A DNA stretch of 64,000 nt from Lactifluus volemus. Lineage: Eukaryota; Basidiomycota; Agaricomycetes; Russulales; Russulaceae. The notes under the pieces are model-generated. The model ran no database searches. It worked only from the letters and a program-made list of their open reading frames with translations, and was not told the DNA's origin. Made by a program: the position numbers and the translations under genes. How positions within the stretch are numbered: the first letter of the stretch is position 1; each line of letters opens with the position of its first letter. The DNA lies in NCBI GenBank assembly GCA_022376515.1, contig WTXI01000093.1:62001-126000 (forward strand). Reading direction: 5' to 3'. Of the stretch, positions 21,488 to 32,195 are shown one piece after another.

Positions 21488-22962
21488 CTGGGGGTTGCCT
21501 CCAACAGGAGGGCCAGAAGTTACCATTCCCCAAGTACCTTACCTGTCCTCCACGCCGTCGCTCTGTCTGTATCTCAACATACCTATACACGAGTCTTGAT
21601 ACTGCGTTTCGACCCTGCTAGACCGCATTGCGTGTCTAATCGCTATAACCATCGCCGTTGGTTAGCGCAGTCAACGTCTCATTATGGTGCTGAAGAAGTA
21701 CACACCGACACACGCATCCCGAAGCCATGTTTCAATCGAATCACTTTAGGTATTTGAACTCCCGCGTTGCGAGCAGCCATCTGTCTGACTAGGCAGCAGG
21801 GTAGAATTTAGCGGTCAGTGGTATGGTCGCGTACCGTAACGCACAGTGTCACTGCGCGACAGACAGGACGGATGGGTAAAGAAGTCACGTGCCATTTCGG
21901 TGAGAGAGCGTTTGAGACAAGGGCTGTACTGTAACGATGGTGCACCTCCCGGCCCTGTCAGTAGCCGATAAAATCACCAACTCAGGTTGTATCATCCTAA
22001 GCCAGGCTAGAGTGTAGTCCCCGGTAATATATGGGTATGCAGTCTGCTGGGTTGGTGTGGCATGGGCAATCTTTCTCCACGACTTTTGCTCCTCATCCTT
22101 GCAAGGGTTGTGCATTGCGGCTGTCTTCAGAGAGAACGCAGGGCTGCCAAAGGGGGGGGGGCGGATTGTAAATGGGGAGGAGCGAGGTTCCAGCTTTAAA
22201 GGTCAGGCAGCTCAGTTTGGGGAAGTAGGTATCTGGAAGGAACACGATGGTGGTCGGACAGCTTGTAACTTACCATGATTACAGTACCGACCGCATTGAG
22301 GTTTCTATGGTGGCATCATTACAAGGTCCCCTAGTCAGGACTGTCGGCGTGGCTTTGCCTTTGTGTGGTAGGAGGAAGAGCGCATGTTCTACTATAACTG
22401 TCGGCTGCACTGACACAAACTGTAGTATGCAAGCCCTCATGCTTCAGAGGTTGGGAAGTGGCTTTGATATGCCATGTGCACTTGTTTTCACTGAATCTGG
22501 TGTGATGTGGTTATGGTTATCGAGATTGTATAGAGAAAACTAAGATGTCTTCGACTTACGACTACATGCCACTGCATCGTTAATCATAAGTTCGTACTGA
22601 CAAGGTGTGACAGCTACAGTAGGAGGATGTCGCAGCCGCTTAGAGGCCTAAAAAAAGGAAGAGGAAGCGGAGAGACGTACATCCCACCCAACCAAAAAAA
22701 CAGACCAGGAATAACTTGTCGTGGCACAGCGAGCGACATACTCGACGTTGAAGAGCAGCACGAGGCTGGATCAAAGGGCCCCACGGCAAGGGGTGGAACA
22801 CGGGCATAGTCTACAGTATGATGAAGAGAGGAGAGAAAGTGATGAGTAGGTGCCAAGAGCATGCACAAGCACCGAGTCGAGCGCTCTTCATCGTGGGAGT
22901 TTAGAGATCGGACTCCCGCCCGGCAGACTGACTCCGGGCCCAACATACCCGCCTTTCTCCCA

Positions 22963-23165
22963 ATGCCCGATGACAGTCCCCTGCCAGTTTTCACTCCGAA
23001 AAACTATAAAGGGATTCTAGGTCCGCAAGATCTTCATCTCATAAACGAGTCTATGTATTTTCAACAAAACGTCTCATCTGCCGCATTTCACTGTTTGCAG
23101 GGTGCGTCTTTGCCGAGTTGGTCATTCTCAAGTTTTGTCCAACTCAAGCTCATTGTGGAGAGGCA
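22963..23165 (+). pseudogene. COX23: COX23-like relic in U6, 3' truncated
   Basis: Keeps the conserved start (MPDDSPLPVFTPKNYK) and the segment up to GTGGAGAGGCATC. The rest, including the second CX9C helix, is replaced from 23166 by the array tail. Assignment is by nucleotide similarity to the other copies. Confidence 0.5.
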
Positions 23166-24559
23166 TCCAAGGTATGGGTTATATAGTTCCTGTCTCTAAT
23201 GTAAAGAAGTGTGGCTAGGGTGTGAAGATTGGTGTGAGGTTGCATAGTGAGATGGGCGTGCGCTCCATTGACCACGCGATCGTGCGGCACGTCGCAGTCA
23301 AAGATAAGCTACTAACCTCAGTCCGTGAAAGCGAAGACTGGGGCACAAACACAGACAATGCGATCCGAATTACCTCGAGAACTCCAGCTCCGAGTTGGAC
23401 GCCCGAACAGCTGACGAGGGCCAGAACCTTCCTGGGGGGGGGGGGAAGGTTTGCATTTGTCAGTCACGGTTGATGTTACGACGTCCGACGTCTTGAATCC
23501 TAATATCACGGGCGCTTGCAACAGCCACGGCCTAATGTTCAAAGGCTACATCGCCCTGCACGTTTAAATATGATAAATCGTCGTAACTGTGTGGTAGTTC
23601 TGTCGAGTATGCACAGGCCTTTTCCTCCTTTGCGGTTCGACCTTCAGAAAGGTGCCAGAACTAGAAGAAAATGAGTAGTCTGCGAATTGAGTGATTGCTA
23701 GTGATCATTTCGATCCTAGGACAAGGACAACAGTACGCAGTATAAAGAAGTCTCATCACCCGTCCCACCGTACGTGATCAAGGCTGATACTACTAGTAAT
23801 TATTTACACTTGTAACTTTGGACCAGTGTGAACTCGATTTTTCAGTCCGGTCCAAGTTGATGAAAATACAGGCAGTGCACCGGTGAGGCGGCAACACTAA
23901 ATACTACTCAAGGTCTTGGGTTTCAGGCACATCCCCTGGCGCTTCCCAAGCTTCACACCTCGGCCATATTGCTCCAAAGTCGACATCCCCTGTCTTTATA
24001 AAACCCTCGAGTGTTGCTCGAGCAGGGAATCTCCGTCCGAAACATGATGACAACTTCATGCATCACCTTTTTCAATTGTACTTCTAGCTTAGAATTCGAG
24101 TCGGGACAACCACTGACAGATATTGTATACACGATATATACGATTTCAGTTCGAAATATCCATTTATATACACCACTTGGGTCGAATTAGGGTGGAGGGC
24201 TAGATGGTACTGCAGTACCGTAAGGTCATTGTCAGCGAAGTTTGGATACGCCCATCGAACGGGATCGAAATTGTGACAGCCAGTGTCAGGGACCATGACG
24301 CAGAAGTTATTGATGCTGCACAAATGAGGAACTACAAACTATCCCAGAAAGAACAAAGGTGCTAAACGCCAGTGAGCGCCGACCGTAATTACCAGTTCGA
24401 ATTGGAAATTCAGGTGAAACGTCTCAGGCAATATCTATATATGAAGTCCCTACTGGGGACTCCCCAGCAAGCTCACCCTATCAATTCTCCCGCTCATCTC
24501 ATCTCAACCAAGCCCTCATAACAACTACCTATCCCCAACAATTCAACATTTCATAGCCC

Positions 24560-24853
24560 ATGCCATCCCAACTTCACCCAAGGACTAAAGTCACACGTAT
24601 GCCCTTCTTCAACTATACACATGCACATGGGCTAACTACCTGACTTATAGGAAGGGCCTTGTCCTTCTTCCACTTCTTTCGCAAGACAGACAGATCCCGC
24701 AAAAGACCAGGTCCGATAACTCAGAAACCTCAGTCAGAGTCGCAAATTGGCCAGACTGAGGGCTCTGTCATCGCAAAAATTCTGTCAGATACAGCTGAAC
24801 GGAATCTAACATGGAAGGAATGGCGGCAGATGTGGAATGACGGACTACTCTGA
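24560..24853 (+). CDS. S7: small two-exon array gene, unknown function
   Basis: Exon 1 24560-24596, intron 24597-24650 (54 nt, GTATGC, GCTAAC, TATAG), exon 2 24651-24853; 79 aa, the longest copy. The ATG of the alternative unspliced frame is AAG here, so only the MPSQ start works; the change is a harmless Asn-to-Lys (TKV) in the spliced frame. The C-terminus is altered to QMWNDGLL by an in-frame insertion and nearby changes. The promoter has GAATTGGAAATTC and CTATATATGAAG. A repeat element is inserted 17 bp after the stop codon. Confidence 0.8.
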
Positions 24854-24869
24854 CTTTCCGAGATTCAAT

Positions 24870-25259
24870 CAAGTGTTGAGACACGACCCGGATCCTACCG
24901 ATCTAGCGGACCGGACACCGCGGATCAGCACGGACCCACTGTTATGATTACGACAATTTATGTATTGGAGTAGCTCCCTGGACACTTAGATAGACGATTA
25001 TGGGTAGCATAATAAACACTATTATTCTGGACTTTTCTATCGAGTTTTGACAGTATAAACGTGTCTAGTATTCGACGCGTTCACTTCAATCTTGTTGCCT
25101 ACGACTGCAGTGAGTATCGATCGCTTACATGATCTCTTACTATATTTGGCTTACCTGTCTCTTAGCGCTCTCACAGGTACTTATGATCTACTGTATGCAA
25201 TATAGTCTTGTTGCCTATGGCTGAATACTATCTAATCTCACCTAAGCCATTATCTAGAC
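24870..25259. mobile_element. Probable solo LTR
   Basis: About 390 bp interrupt the conserved S-gene 3' flank, which other units read continuously as ATTCAATCAAAGGAGGGGGTTGCC. The insert begins TGTTGAGAC and ends near TCTAGACA, the TG...CA termini typical of LTRs, with an AAG(G)-like sequence on both sides. It contains an AATAAA-like segment (AATAAACAC) and no coding frame. A precise target-site duplication is not clear. Confidence 0.5.
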
Positions 25260-25379
25260 AAGGAGGGGGTTGCCTCCAATAGAAGGGCCAGAAGTTACCA
25301 TTCCCCGAGTGGGAATGTTGCACCCCGGAGTCGGTCCGCGCGGCGGGAGGATCGCACTCCCGATCTCTAAATTCCCACG

Positions 25380-26120
25380 ATGAAGAGCACTCGGATGATC
25401 GCAGTTGCCACGCCAGATAAAATGACATATGAGGACAGGATGTGCAGTTTCTCCACCGTTGGACCACCAAGTCGGCTGGCTTTCGTGGAGATTTCAGCAA
25501 TCTCATACTCATTTGTGGTGCGTCGCTCCACGTGGGCGTTCACGTCGAAAACGATCGGAACATTAAGCCGCAATTTCCAAAGATAATTGCCAAGATAAAG
25601 GGGACGAATGGCGTGTGTGTCACAGGAAAGGCGAGCACAGTCGTAAGTCGTTCGATAGGAGTGGCGAGGCTTGTAAGATTCGTTCAGGTTCCTGATGGCC
25701 CACTGCCTAGCTAACGCAAAGGTCGCTCCACCCCAGGTTCTCGCACGACACTCGTCCTGTCCGGTACGCTCGAGAACGCTACTTTGAGAACCACAAGATG
25801 ATGTCTGCAGCGGACAAGTTGCACAAAGTTGTACGCGAGCACGGCACCTCCCATCGTGTGGGCGCGCAGTACTGGGCTCGAAGTTCTCAACGAGCTCGAC
25901 GCGTTCAAGGCGGGCATCCTAGGTGCCAGGTGGACAATCCAGTGTCCCTAACCGCCCGGGGTTCTTATGGGAAACAGTTACTGGAGGTGTGGAGACGGTC
26001 GTTGGTGGGGCTCAGGTTGCCCAGTCTGTGGGGAGCGGTTTGAAGTTGGCCGCGAGGCGCGTGCTACAGCAGCTTTTGACAGCATCCGTGCCTGGCGCTA
26101 ATCGAATAACACGAGTTGAT
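25380..26120 (+). pseudogene. Module A relic, copy 4
   Basis: Same unknown gene, joined on its left to an inverted piece of the COX23-like 5' region at about 25395. The intron is preserved (about 25672-25721). The MMSAADKLHKVVREHG segment starts at 25798 and the frame shifts at about 25865. Exon 1 has lost about 20 bp near 25640. The minus strand here is open for 68 codons (25367-25573) with a protein-like sequence, which leaves the true coding strand of the upstream part uncertain. Confidence 0.45.
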
Positions 26121-27157
26121 TATGCAGAGATGGAGCGTGGGTTGAGGTCGCCATGATGCGGGCCTTTTTTTTCCTTGGGGGATGGCCAGGCGTAAACGTG
26201 GCTTACCATTCGAGAAGCTAAATACATTTAAACCTGATGGGATGGCCTTAATCAGTTGACCGCGCGATTTCACCTTTGGAATCTGCAATTATATAGCGCT
26301 TGATGTTGGCAAAAAGAAAGACGCGCTCGGCAACATAAGCTACAGTGACAAAGTGAGGGTAGGGTGTGAGGATTGGTGTGAGGTGGGATGGGCACGCGCC
26401 CCATTGACCACGCGATCGTGCGGTACGTGATCAGACTGATACTACTAGTAATGCAACACCTTTTAGATTTACTTGTAGCTTAGGATCGAGTCGGGACATC
26501 CACTCAAAAAAAATTTAAAATTTTTTTATGCAATATACGAATTCAGTTCGAAACGTCCACTTACATACACTACTTGGGCCGAATCAGAGTGGAGGGCTAG
26601 GTTGTACTGCAAGGACATCGTCAGCAGAGTTTGGACGGGGCAGTGTCAGGAACACTGAGGCGGCGACGGAAAACAGGTCCAGATGAATTGGAAATTCCCT
26701 GAACGAGGCGCTTTGTCTATACCTCATGAGGTGATTAAAACGACGGTCTGTCAGGAGATATACTATCATGGGGGGGTAGTGGACCACGGCGGGTGTAACG
26801 GATCAGTCACGCTTGTCCCCAGCCATAGTTCAGACTCCGTAGCGATTAGGCGTGACTCGCGTGACAAACCACCTTTTTTTTGTTTTTCGATATAACACAA
26901 TTCTACCCAAGAAAACACACGGAATATGCTTGCATGTGGTACAGGATGTCATATGTCAATTTTTGTGGTGATTGAGCAAGAATTGGATGAGAATTTGAAG
27001 TGATCCATTACCCCCGCCGTGGTCCATTACCCCCCCCATGATAGTATATGTAGGTCCCCCAGCGTCCCCAGGAGGGTCACCCTATTAATTTTCCTCATCT
27101 CATCTCATACCAACCAAGCCCTTATAACAACAACTTATCCTCAATAATTCATAGCCC

Positions 27158-27441
27158 ATGCCATCCCAACTTCACCCAAGGACTAATGTCGCACGTATGC
27201 CCCTTCAGCAGGTCTACTACACACATGCACATGGGCTAACTGACTTATAGGAAGGGCCTTGTCTTTCTTCCACTTCTTTCGCAAGACAGACAGACCCCAC
27301 AAAATACAAGGTCCGATAACTCAGTCAGGGTCGCAAATTGGCCAAACTGAGGGCTCTGTCACCGCAAAGGTTCCGTCAGATAGAGCTGAACGGAATCTAA
27401 CGTGGAAGGAATGGCGTCAGATGTGGGATGAGCGACTCTGA
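27158..27441 (+). CDS. S8: small two-exon array gene, unknown function
   Basis: Exon 1 27158-27194, intron 27195-27250 (56 nt, GTATGC, GCTAAC, TATAG), exon 2 27251-27441; 75 aa. It is the closest relative of S2 (same KIQGPITQSGSQIG middle) with AKVPSDRAERN near the C-terminus. Indels in the intron destroy the unspliced frame (stop at GGC TAA), while the exons are intact. A weak TATA (GTATATGTAG) lies at 27042. Confidence 0.8.
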
Positions 27442-28973
27442 CTTCCCGAGATTCAATCAAAGGAGGGGGTTGCCTCCAATAGAAGGGCCAGAAGTTACCA
27501 TTCCCCATGTACCATTACCTTTCCTCCACACCGTCGCGCTGTCTTTATCTCAATCTACTTTGATGCTGCGTTTCGACCGTTCTAGATAGAATTGCGTGTC
27601 TAATTGCTATAACTATCGCCGTTGGTCAGCAGAGTCAACGTCTCATTACAGTGCAGCAGAAGTACACGACCGATACATGCATCCCGAAGCCATGTTTCAA
27701 TCGAATCAATTTATGATTTTAAGTTCCCGCATTGCGAGCAAGTATCCGTCTGTGACTAGGCAGCAGGGTAGAATTTAGCGGTCAGTGGTATGGTCGCGTA
27801 TCGCTATCACTGCGCTACGGACGGGTAAAGAACTCACGTGCCATTTCGGCTGTCATTAAAGGTGGTTGTGGTTAGTTGTGCGTTTGAGAGAAGGGCTGTA
27901 ACGATGGTGCACCTCCCGTCCCTGTTAGTAGCCGATAAAAACACCAGCTCAGGTTGTATCACCCTAAGCCAGGCTAGAGTCTAGTCCCCAGCAATATATG
28001 GGTATGCGGCCTGCTGGATCGGCGTGGAATAGCAATCTTGCTTTCTCCATGACTTTTGCCCCTCTTCCTTGCAACGGTTGTCTGTGCATTACGGCAGTCT
28101 TCCACAGAGGACACAGGGCTACCAAGGGGGGGGGGGGGGTGGTTGTAAATGGAGAGGAGCAAGGTTCCAGTTCTCTTTACAAGTAGTTTGAGGGAGTAGG
28201 TATCTGGAAGGAACACGATGGATGATGTTGGCCGGACAGCTTGTAATTTGCCATGATTGTCGAGAACAGTACCAACCATATTGAGGTTTCGATAGTGGCA
28301 CCATTACAAGACCCCCCTAGTCAGGACTGTCGGCGTGGGTCTGCTTTTGTGCGGCAGGAGGAAGAGCGCATGTTCTACTGTAACCGTCGGCTGCACTGAC
28401 ACAAGATGTAGCATGCCAGCCCTCATGCCTCAGAGGCTGGGAAGGGTGACTTTGATATGCCATGTGCACTTGGTTGTGGAGACTGTATAGATAAAAATAA
28501 GATGTCTTCGACTGCATGCTACGGTATCTTTAATCATAAGTTCGGTATGACAGCTACAGTAGGAGAAAGGGGACGGACGTTGCAGTCGCGTAGCAGCCTA
28601 AAAAAGGAAGAGAAAAGGGAGAGACGTACATCCCACCCAACCAAAAGATGCAAATCAGGAATAACTCGTCGTGGCACAGCGAGCGACATACTCGACTGGA
28701 CTCAAGGCTGAATCAAAGGGTCCTCCCCCCGGAAAGGAGTGGAACACGGGCATGGTCTCCAGGCTGAGGAAAGAGAGAGAAAGGTTGCAAGAACATGCAC
28801 AAGCACCGCCGTGGGCGACGAGTTGGGCCGCTTGAGCATGTTGTAGAGGTGCGGAGAGGAGATGACCGATATCGATGACTCCCTAGTGGGAAGGTTGTCT
28901 TCATCGTGGGAATTTCGAGATCGGAAGTGCGATCCTCGCGGACTCCGGGCGCAACATACCCGCCTTTCTCCCA

Positions 28974-29400
28974 ATGCCCGACGACAATCCTCTGTCAGTT
29001 TTCACACCGAAAAACTACAAAGAGATTCCATGTCCATATTTCATTTCATAAACGAATCTATGTCTTTTCAATAAATTTCTCATCTACAGAAGCGGGCAGT
29101 CACTTCACAGTTTGCAGAGCGCGTCATTGATTTATGTTACCGACTTGGGACGTTCTCAAGTTTTGTCCAACTCAAGCTCAATCTGGAGAGGAATATAACG
29201 CATCCATTGATTGCTTCAACCGACGTAACTGGTACGACCGTGACAAATGTCTTGATCTTTTCCAGGCCTATCGCGATTGCAAAAAAGTGTAATCGCTCCC
29301 TTGTATCAGTCACATGCTAACTGCTTCTCGAGACAGAGAAACGCAAGGCCTACAGCCGCGCCTGTAGATATTAACCAACGCTATTGTTGCCTTCTGCCTA
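28974..29400 (+). pseudogene. COX23: COX23-like relic in U8 (best CHCH region)
   Basis: The best view of the gene. At 29206-29292 the frame reads IDCFNRR, then YDRDKCLDLFQAYRDCKK, containing a perfect CX9C (C-LDLFQAYRD-C) and the YRDCKKAW-type signature of COX23/CHCHD7. A stop follows directly (KKV-stop), and one extra codon (Trp) sits between the helices. The C-terminal basic segment reappears after a probable intron (EKRKAYSR-like, about 29333-29360). The first CX9C cysteine is lost. Confidence 0.65.
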
Positions 29401-29419
29401 TCCTCAGAAGCCCCACCTA

Positions 29420-29830
29420 CCATGCAGCAAGTTCCGTTAACAGCCCAAATCGGAGTCAGTCGGGACCGCCTCCCCGCCTTTACCTCTGCCCAAGTGCCAC
29501 GTGGTACTACAAGCAGACGACCCCTCTACCGCAGCCTGGGGGTTATCTAGCTACCACGCTGGGTCAAACCTTCCTTAAGCTACACTGCTGACCAGGTGTC
29601 ATCCCTGTTGGAGGCCTTCGAAGGCCTGTTGGCACCATCAGTCCCTTCTTTCAGCACGGAACCTACATTGTCGGCATCACTTAGACCACAGCAAGGCCGA
29701 AGCCCGGGCCTGCCCACAGCGGATGTCCGGATGGGCCCGGTACCCGAGGGAGACATCCCTACTCCCCGGACCCACGGGCCGCACCGAACGATCTTCCATG
29801 ACAGCCAGCGACATTTGGTCATTGGTGTAT
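29420..29830 (+). repeat. Module B, copy 2 (U8)
   Basis: Starts at ATGCAGCAAGTTCCGTTAACAG and matches 17026-17390 and 37901-38290 with many indels. The frame that is open in U4 is broken here. Homology to the NLR 3' flank ends at about 29830. Confidence 0.6.
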
Positions 29831-29869
29831 ACAGCTCGGGTTGGCATCGACTCGGAGGTTTGCCTAGAA

Positions 29870-30110
29870 AGTAAATGCTATGTCCTAGTACCACCCTCAC
29901 ATCGTCTCTACGAAAGCTCCATGATTGCTACGTCTTGTAAATTTTTAGCTAGTGTTCCGATGGTAATTACGTTGTCCATGCCTTCTTACTGCGACGCTTC
30001 CAGATCGATGTCTTGTGCTGTGGAGCCTGGTTCTCGCCTCAGGTATTCGCGCATGTGCAACGATCAATACTTAGAGCACAAACAACTCCCAGAGGCACAC
30101 ACGCATTATG
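29870..30110 (-). pseudogene. Relic of unknown gene R, copy 1
   Basis: The minus strand reads REYLRREPGSTAQDIDLEAS, a stop, then MDNVITIGTLAKNL and a decayed continuation with VVLGHSIYF. Two more copies lie at 46080-46300 and 48300-48520. Comparing the three shows a once-continuous protein; each copy has stops. I do not recognise the family. Confidence 0.45.
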
Positions 30111-31026
30111 ATTCCCCCCATTTTACGAAATGGAGCTCGTTCCTGTCGGCCAGGGCAGCTGCACGTATTCAAGTCAGAGGCGAACGATGTCTACTGCGTG
30201 ATACCCACCGCCATAGTGTGTTGAATTCCGATTGTTGTCCGTTGATGCCCTCTGATGGCAGATGCAATTAAGACCCTTTAAATCTAGTCGGCAAATACGA
30301 GGCGGGATCCCTCCCAAGTCATGAGACCCGTGTGTCCTTACCACCGACAGGAGCGCCGGTTACCCCGAGCTAGCAGCTTGTCATTGAACAGGTGAGTGGA
30401 GATACAGGTATCAAACCAGAGAAAGGAAGAAGCAGCTACAGCGACAAAATCTCCGCAATGGCGAACTGGGACTGGGCCCCCTTATTTGTAGTCTATGCTC
30501 TTTGCCACCGAGGAGTCAGCCAGCCTCAAATACGTCAATTGGAATTGAGAAGGTGATGCAGCGATGGTAACACAGAAGTCAATTCGACGGTGTCATTAGT
30601 GTGGCTGTACATTGAACACGCAAAGGAGGCCCGAATAGACGTAGGAACAGCGCGCCCATGATATTGAGACATAGATAGTTACGTGACGGATAAATCTTCC
30701 ACTGGCAAGACGATTGTGCGCTAGTCTAATCGGCCCGACCTTGAGATGGGGGGACGTGCGAAGGGAGATGAGATGAAGGCCCGATCGGGAGCTGAAATCA
30801 GCCCCCAGAAAAACATGAAATTACAGAGCACCGCGAGACAGGCGTAGTCACCCACCGAGTGAGGTGAAAACAAAGCAATCTGTGGTCTAACGAGTGAGGC
30901 ACAGATAGGAGGAAGCGAGGCAGTCACCCACCGAAGCAGGTGAGCCAATTAGGCTTATGTAAACTCAAGTTTAAAGTCGATCAAGTGTCGCCTGAGCTCG
31001 CGCGGAAGACCTTTCCAGCCTTGAGA

Positions 31027-31927
31027 TCAGTCTACATGCGATGAAACCCGCAGTTGCTCACCAACATTGTTTGTGCCGAACGGAACCAAAAAGTAGGAGG
31101 CACCCACCATCGCTTCGACATTCGCTGATGCTGGATACTTGACATGCTGGGCCACACGCCGAATGAACCTGTCATGGGCCAAGGCCATTGCGACGGCGAA
31201 GAAGGAGGGGGGCAAAAAGCACGTGACGCCGAAGTCGAGTGCTACGATCTTACCCTCTGGGCGTTTTATGAAGTTGGTACGATTTATGTCGCAGGGGCAA
31301 AGACGTAGGCCATCGCGAACTTCATCTTTGAAGCTGACCCGTTCGGACACACCCTTGTATGCGAGGATCTGTCATTCTTCCGAGTCAGCAGCAACGCATA
31401 TGAAAATGACAATACAAAGTTACTCCATTGATGTGCTTTTCTAATGCTTGGACCGTGTCATACGTAACGGATGATTCCCCATCGACGAAGAAGCGGTGCG
31501 GGATGGGACCTCCACCGACAGGTCCGGGTGCAGTGGTCGGACCTATGACGCGGATAAGACACTCCACGGCAGCAGCAACCTGCAGGACATCGGAGTCATC
31601 GCATAGTGAACCATCAATGTACTCCATGACGATATAGCCATTGTGACCGTGTTTGAAAGCCTGATAGACGGTAGGGATTCGCACCAGGGCATCGGGGTTG
31701 GGGTTAAGGACTTTCCCAACCCAGTCCTGTGTGAGGGCCTCACTCATCGTCACCGTCAGGCCGTACTTGACCCAGGCAGAGGTAACCCCACGAGACTGGT
31801 CGATTATTGGAATACCGCGGACATTATAATCATACCCGGCGTCTCGACAGAGTTGCACGATATCCTCTGCAAGAGGCAGGTTGGCGGGTCTATTTTCTGC
31901 GAGAATGACGGACCTGACCTGTGACAT
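31027..31927 (-). CDS. APH/choline-kinase-like phosphotransferase (intact copy)
   Basis: Two exons: 31927-31424 and 31353-31027, with intron donor GTAACT and acceptor ACAAG; 276 aa. Features of the fungal aminoglycoside-phosphotransferase-like (APH, protein-kinase fold) family: WVKYG with the candidate ATP-binding Lys, followed by SEAL with the helix C Glu; IPTVYQAF; the hinge GYIVMEYIDG; the catalytic loop CDINRTNF, with Cys in place of the usual His before the catalytic Asp; and LDFG for metal binding. The substrate is unknown, and fungal members are rarely true antibiotic kinases. It is divergently arranged with gene H at 32196. The start is the ATG before SQVRSVILAEN, which is conserved in the right copy. 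I am fairly sure of the fold, less sure of activity. Confidence 0.8.
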
Positions 31928-32195
31928 GTTGAGGCTCAATTCATGGCGCGTCTAGAAGGTTAGCACCGGCCCGGGTTGACGCGTTGACGCGTTGACTCAT
32001 CGCGTTATCCTCCAACACCGTTCACCCCCGCAGTCCACGTTGGCCCAAGGTTACTAGTACCAGTTACTACTATGTGGCCAGAAGCCCGAGCTCTACGCAC
32101 GTCTATAACACGGCGTCAGATGTCAACCATCATCTCAACTCGAACAGCCAGCCCCACATCCTCTTAACAGCTTCGCCACTCAAACTGGTTATAAA

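Larger units (their letters stand above)
21056..24395 (+). repeat. Array unit U6 (carries S6)
   Basis: Promoter and S6 (21061-21487), 3' flank, shortened block C (22050-22450), block D (22545-22960), a COX23-like relic truncated at 23165, and a tail shared with U1 (23170-23480, compare 6560-6820). From 23480 to 24395 I see no gene. The segment 24090-24300 matches 26470-26670 (CAGTTCGAAA...GGAGGGCTAG). Confidence 0.7.
24396..26680 (+). repeat. Array unit U7 (carries S7), rearranged
   Basis: Promoter and S7 (24399-24853), an inserted LTR-like element (24870-25259), a short piece of 3' flank (25260-25310), an inverted fragment of the block D/COX23 5' region (25311-25400), then module A (25380-26120) and tail to 26680. 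Blocks C and D and the COX23-like body are missing. Confidence 0.7.
26681..29870 (+). repeat. Array unit U8 (carries S8)
   Basis: An upstream element (26685), an insertion of about 350 bp (26730-27050), S8 and 3' flank (27158-27990), shortened block C (28000-28440), block D (28500-28970), a COX23-like relic (28974-29400) and module B (29420-29830). After it lies non-array sequence up to 35,820. Confidence 0.75.
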
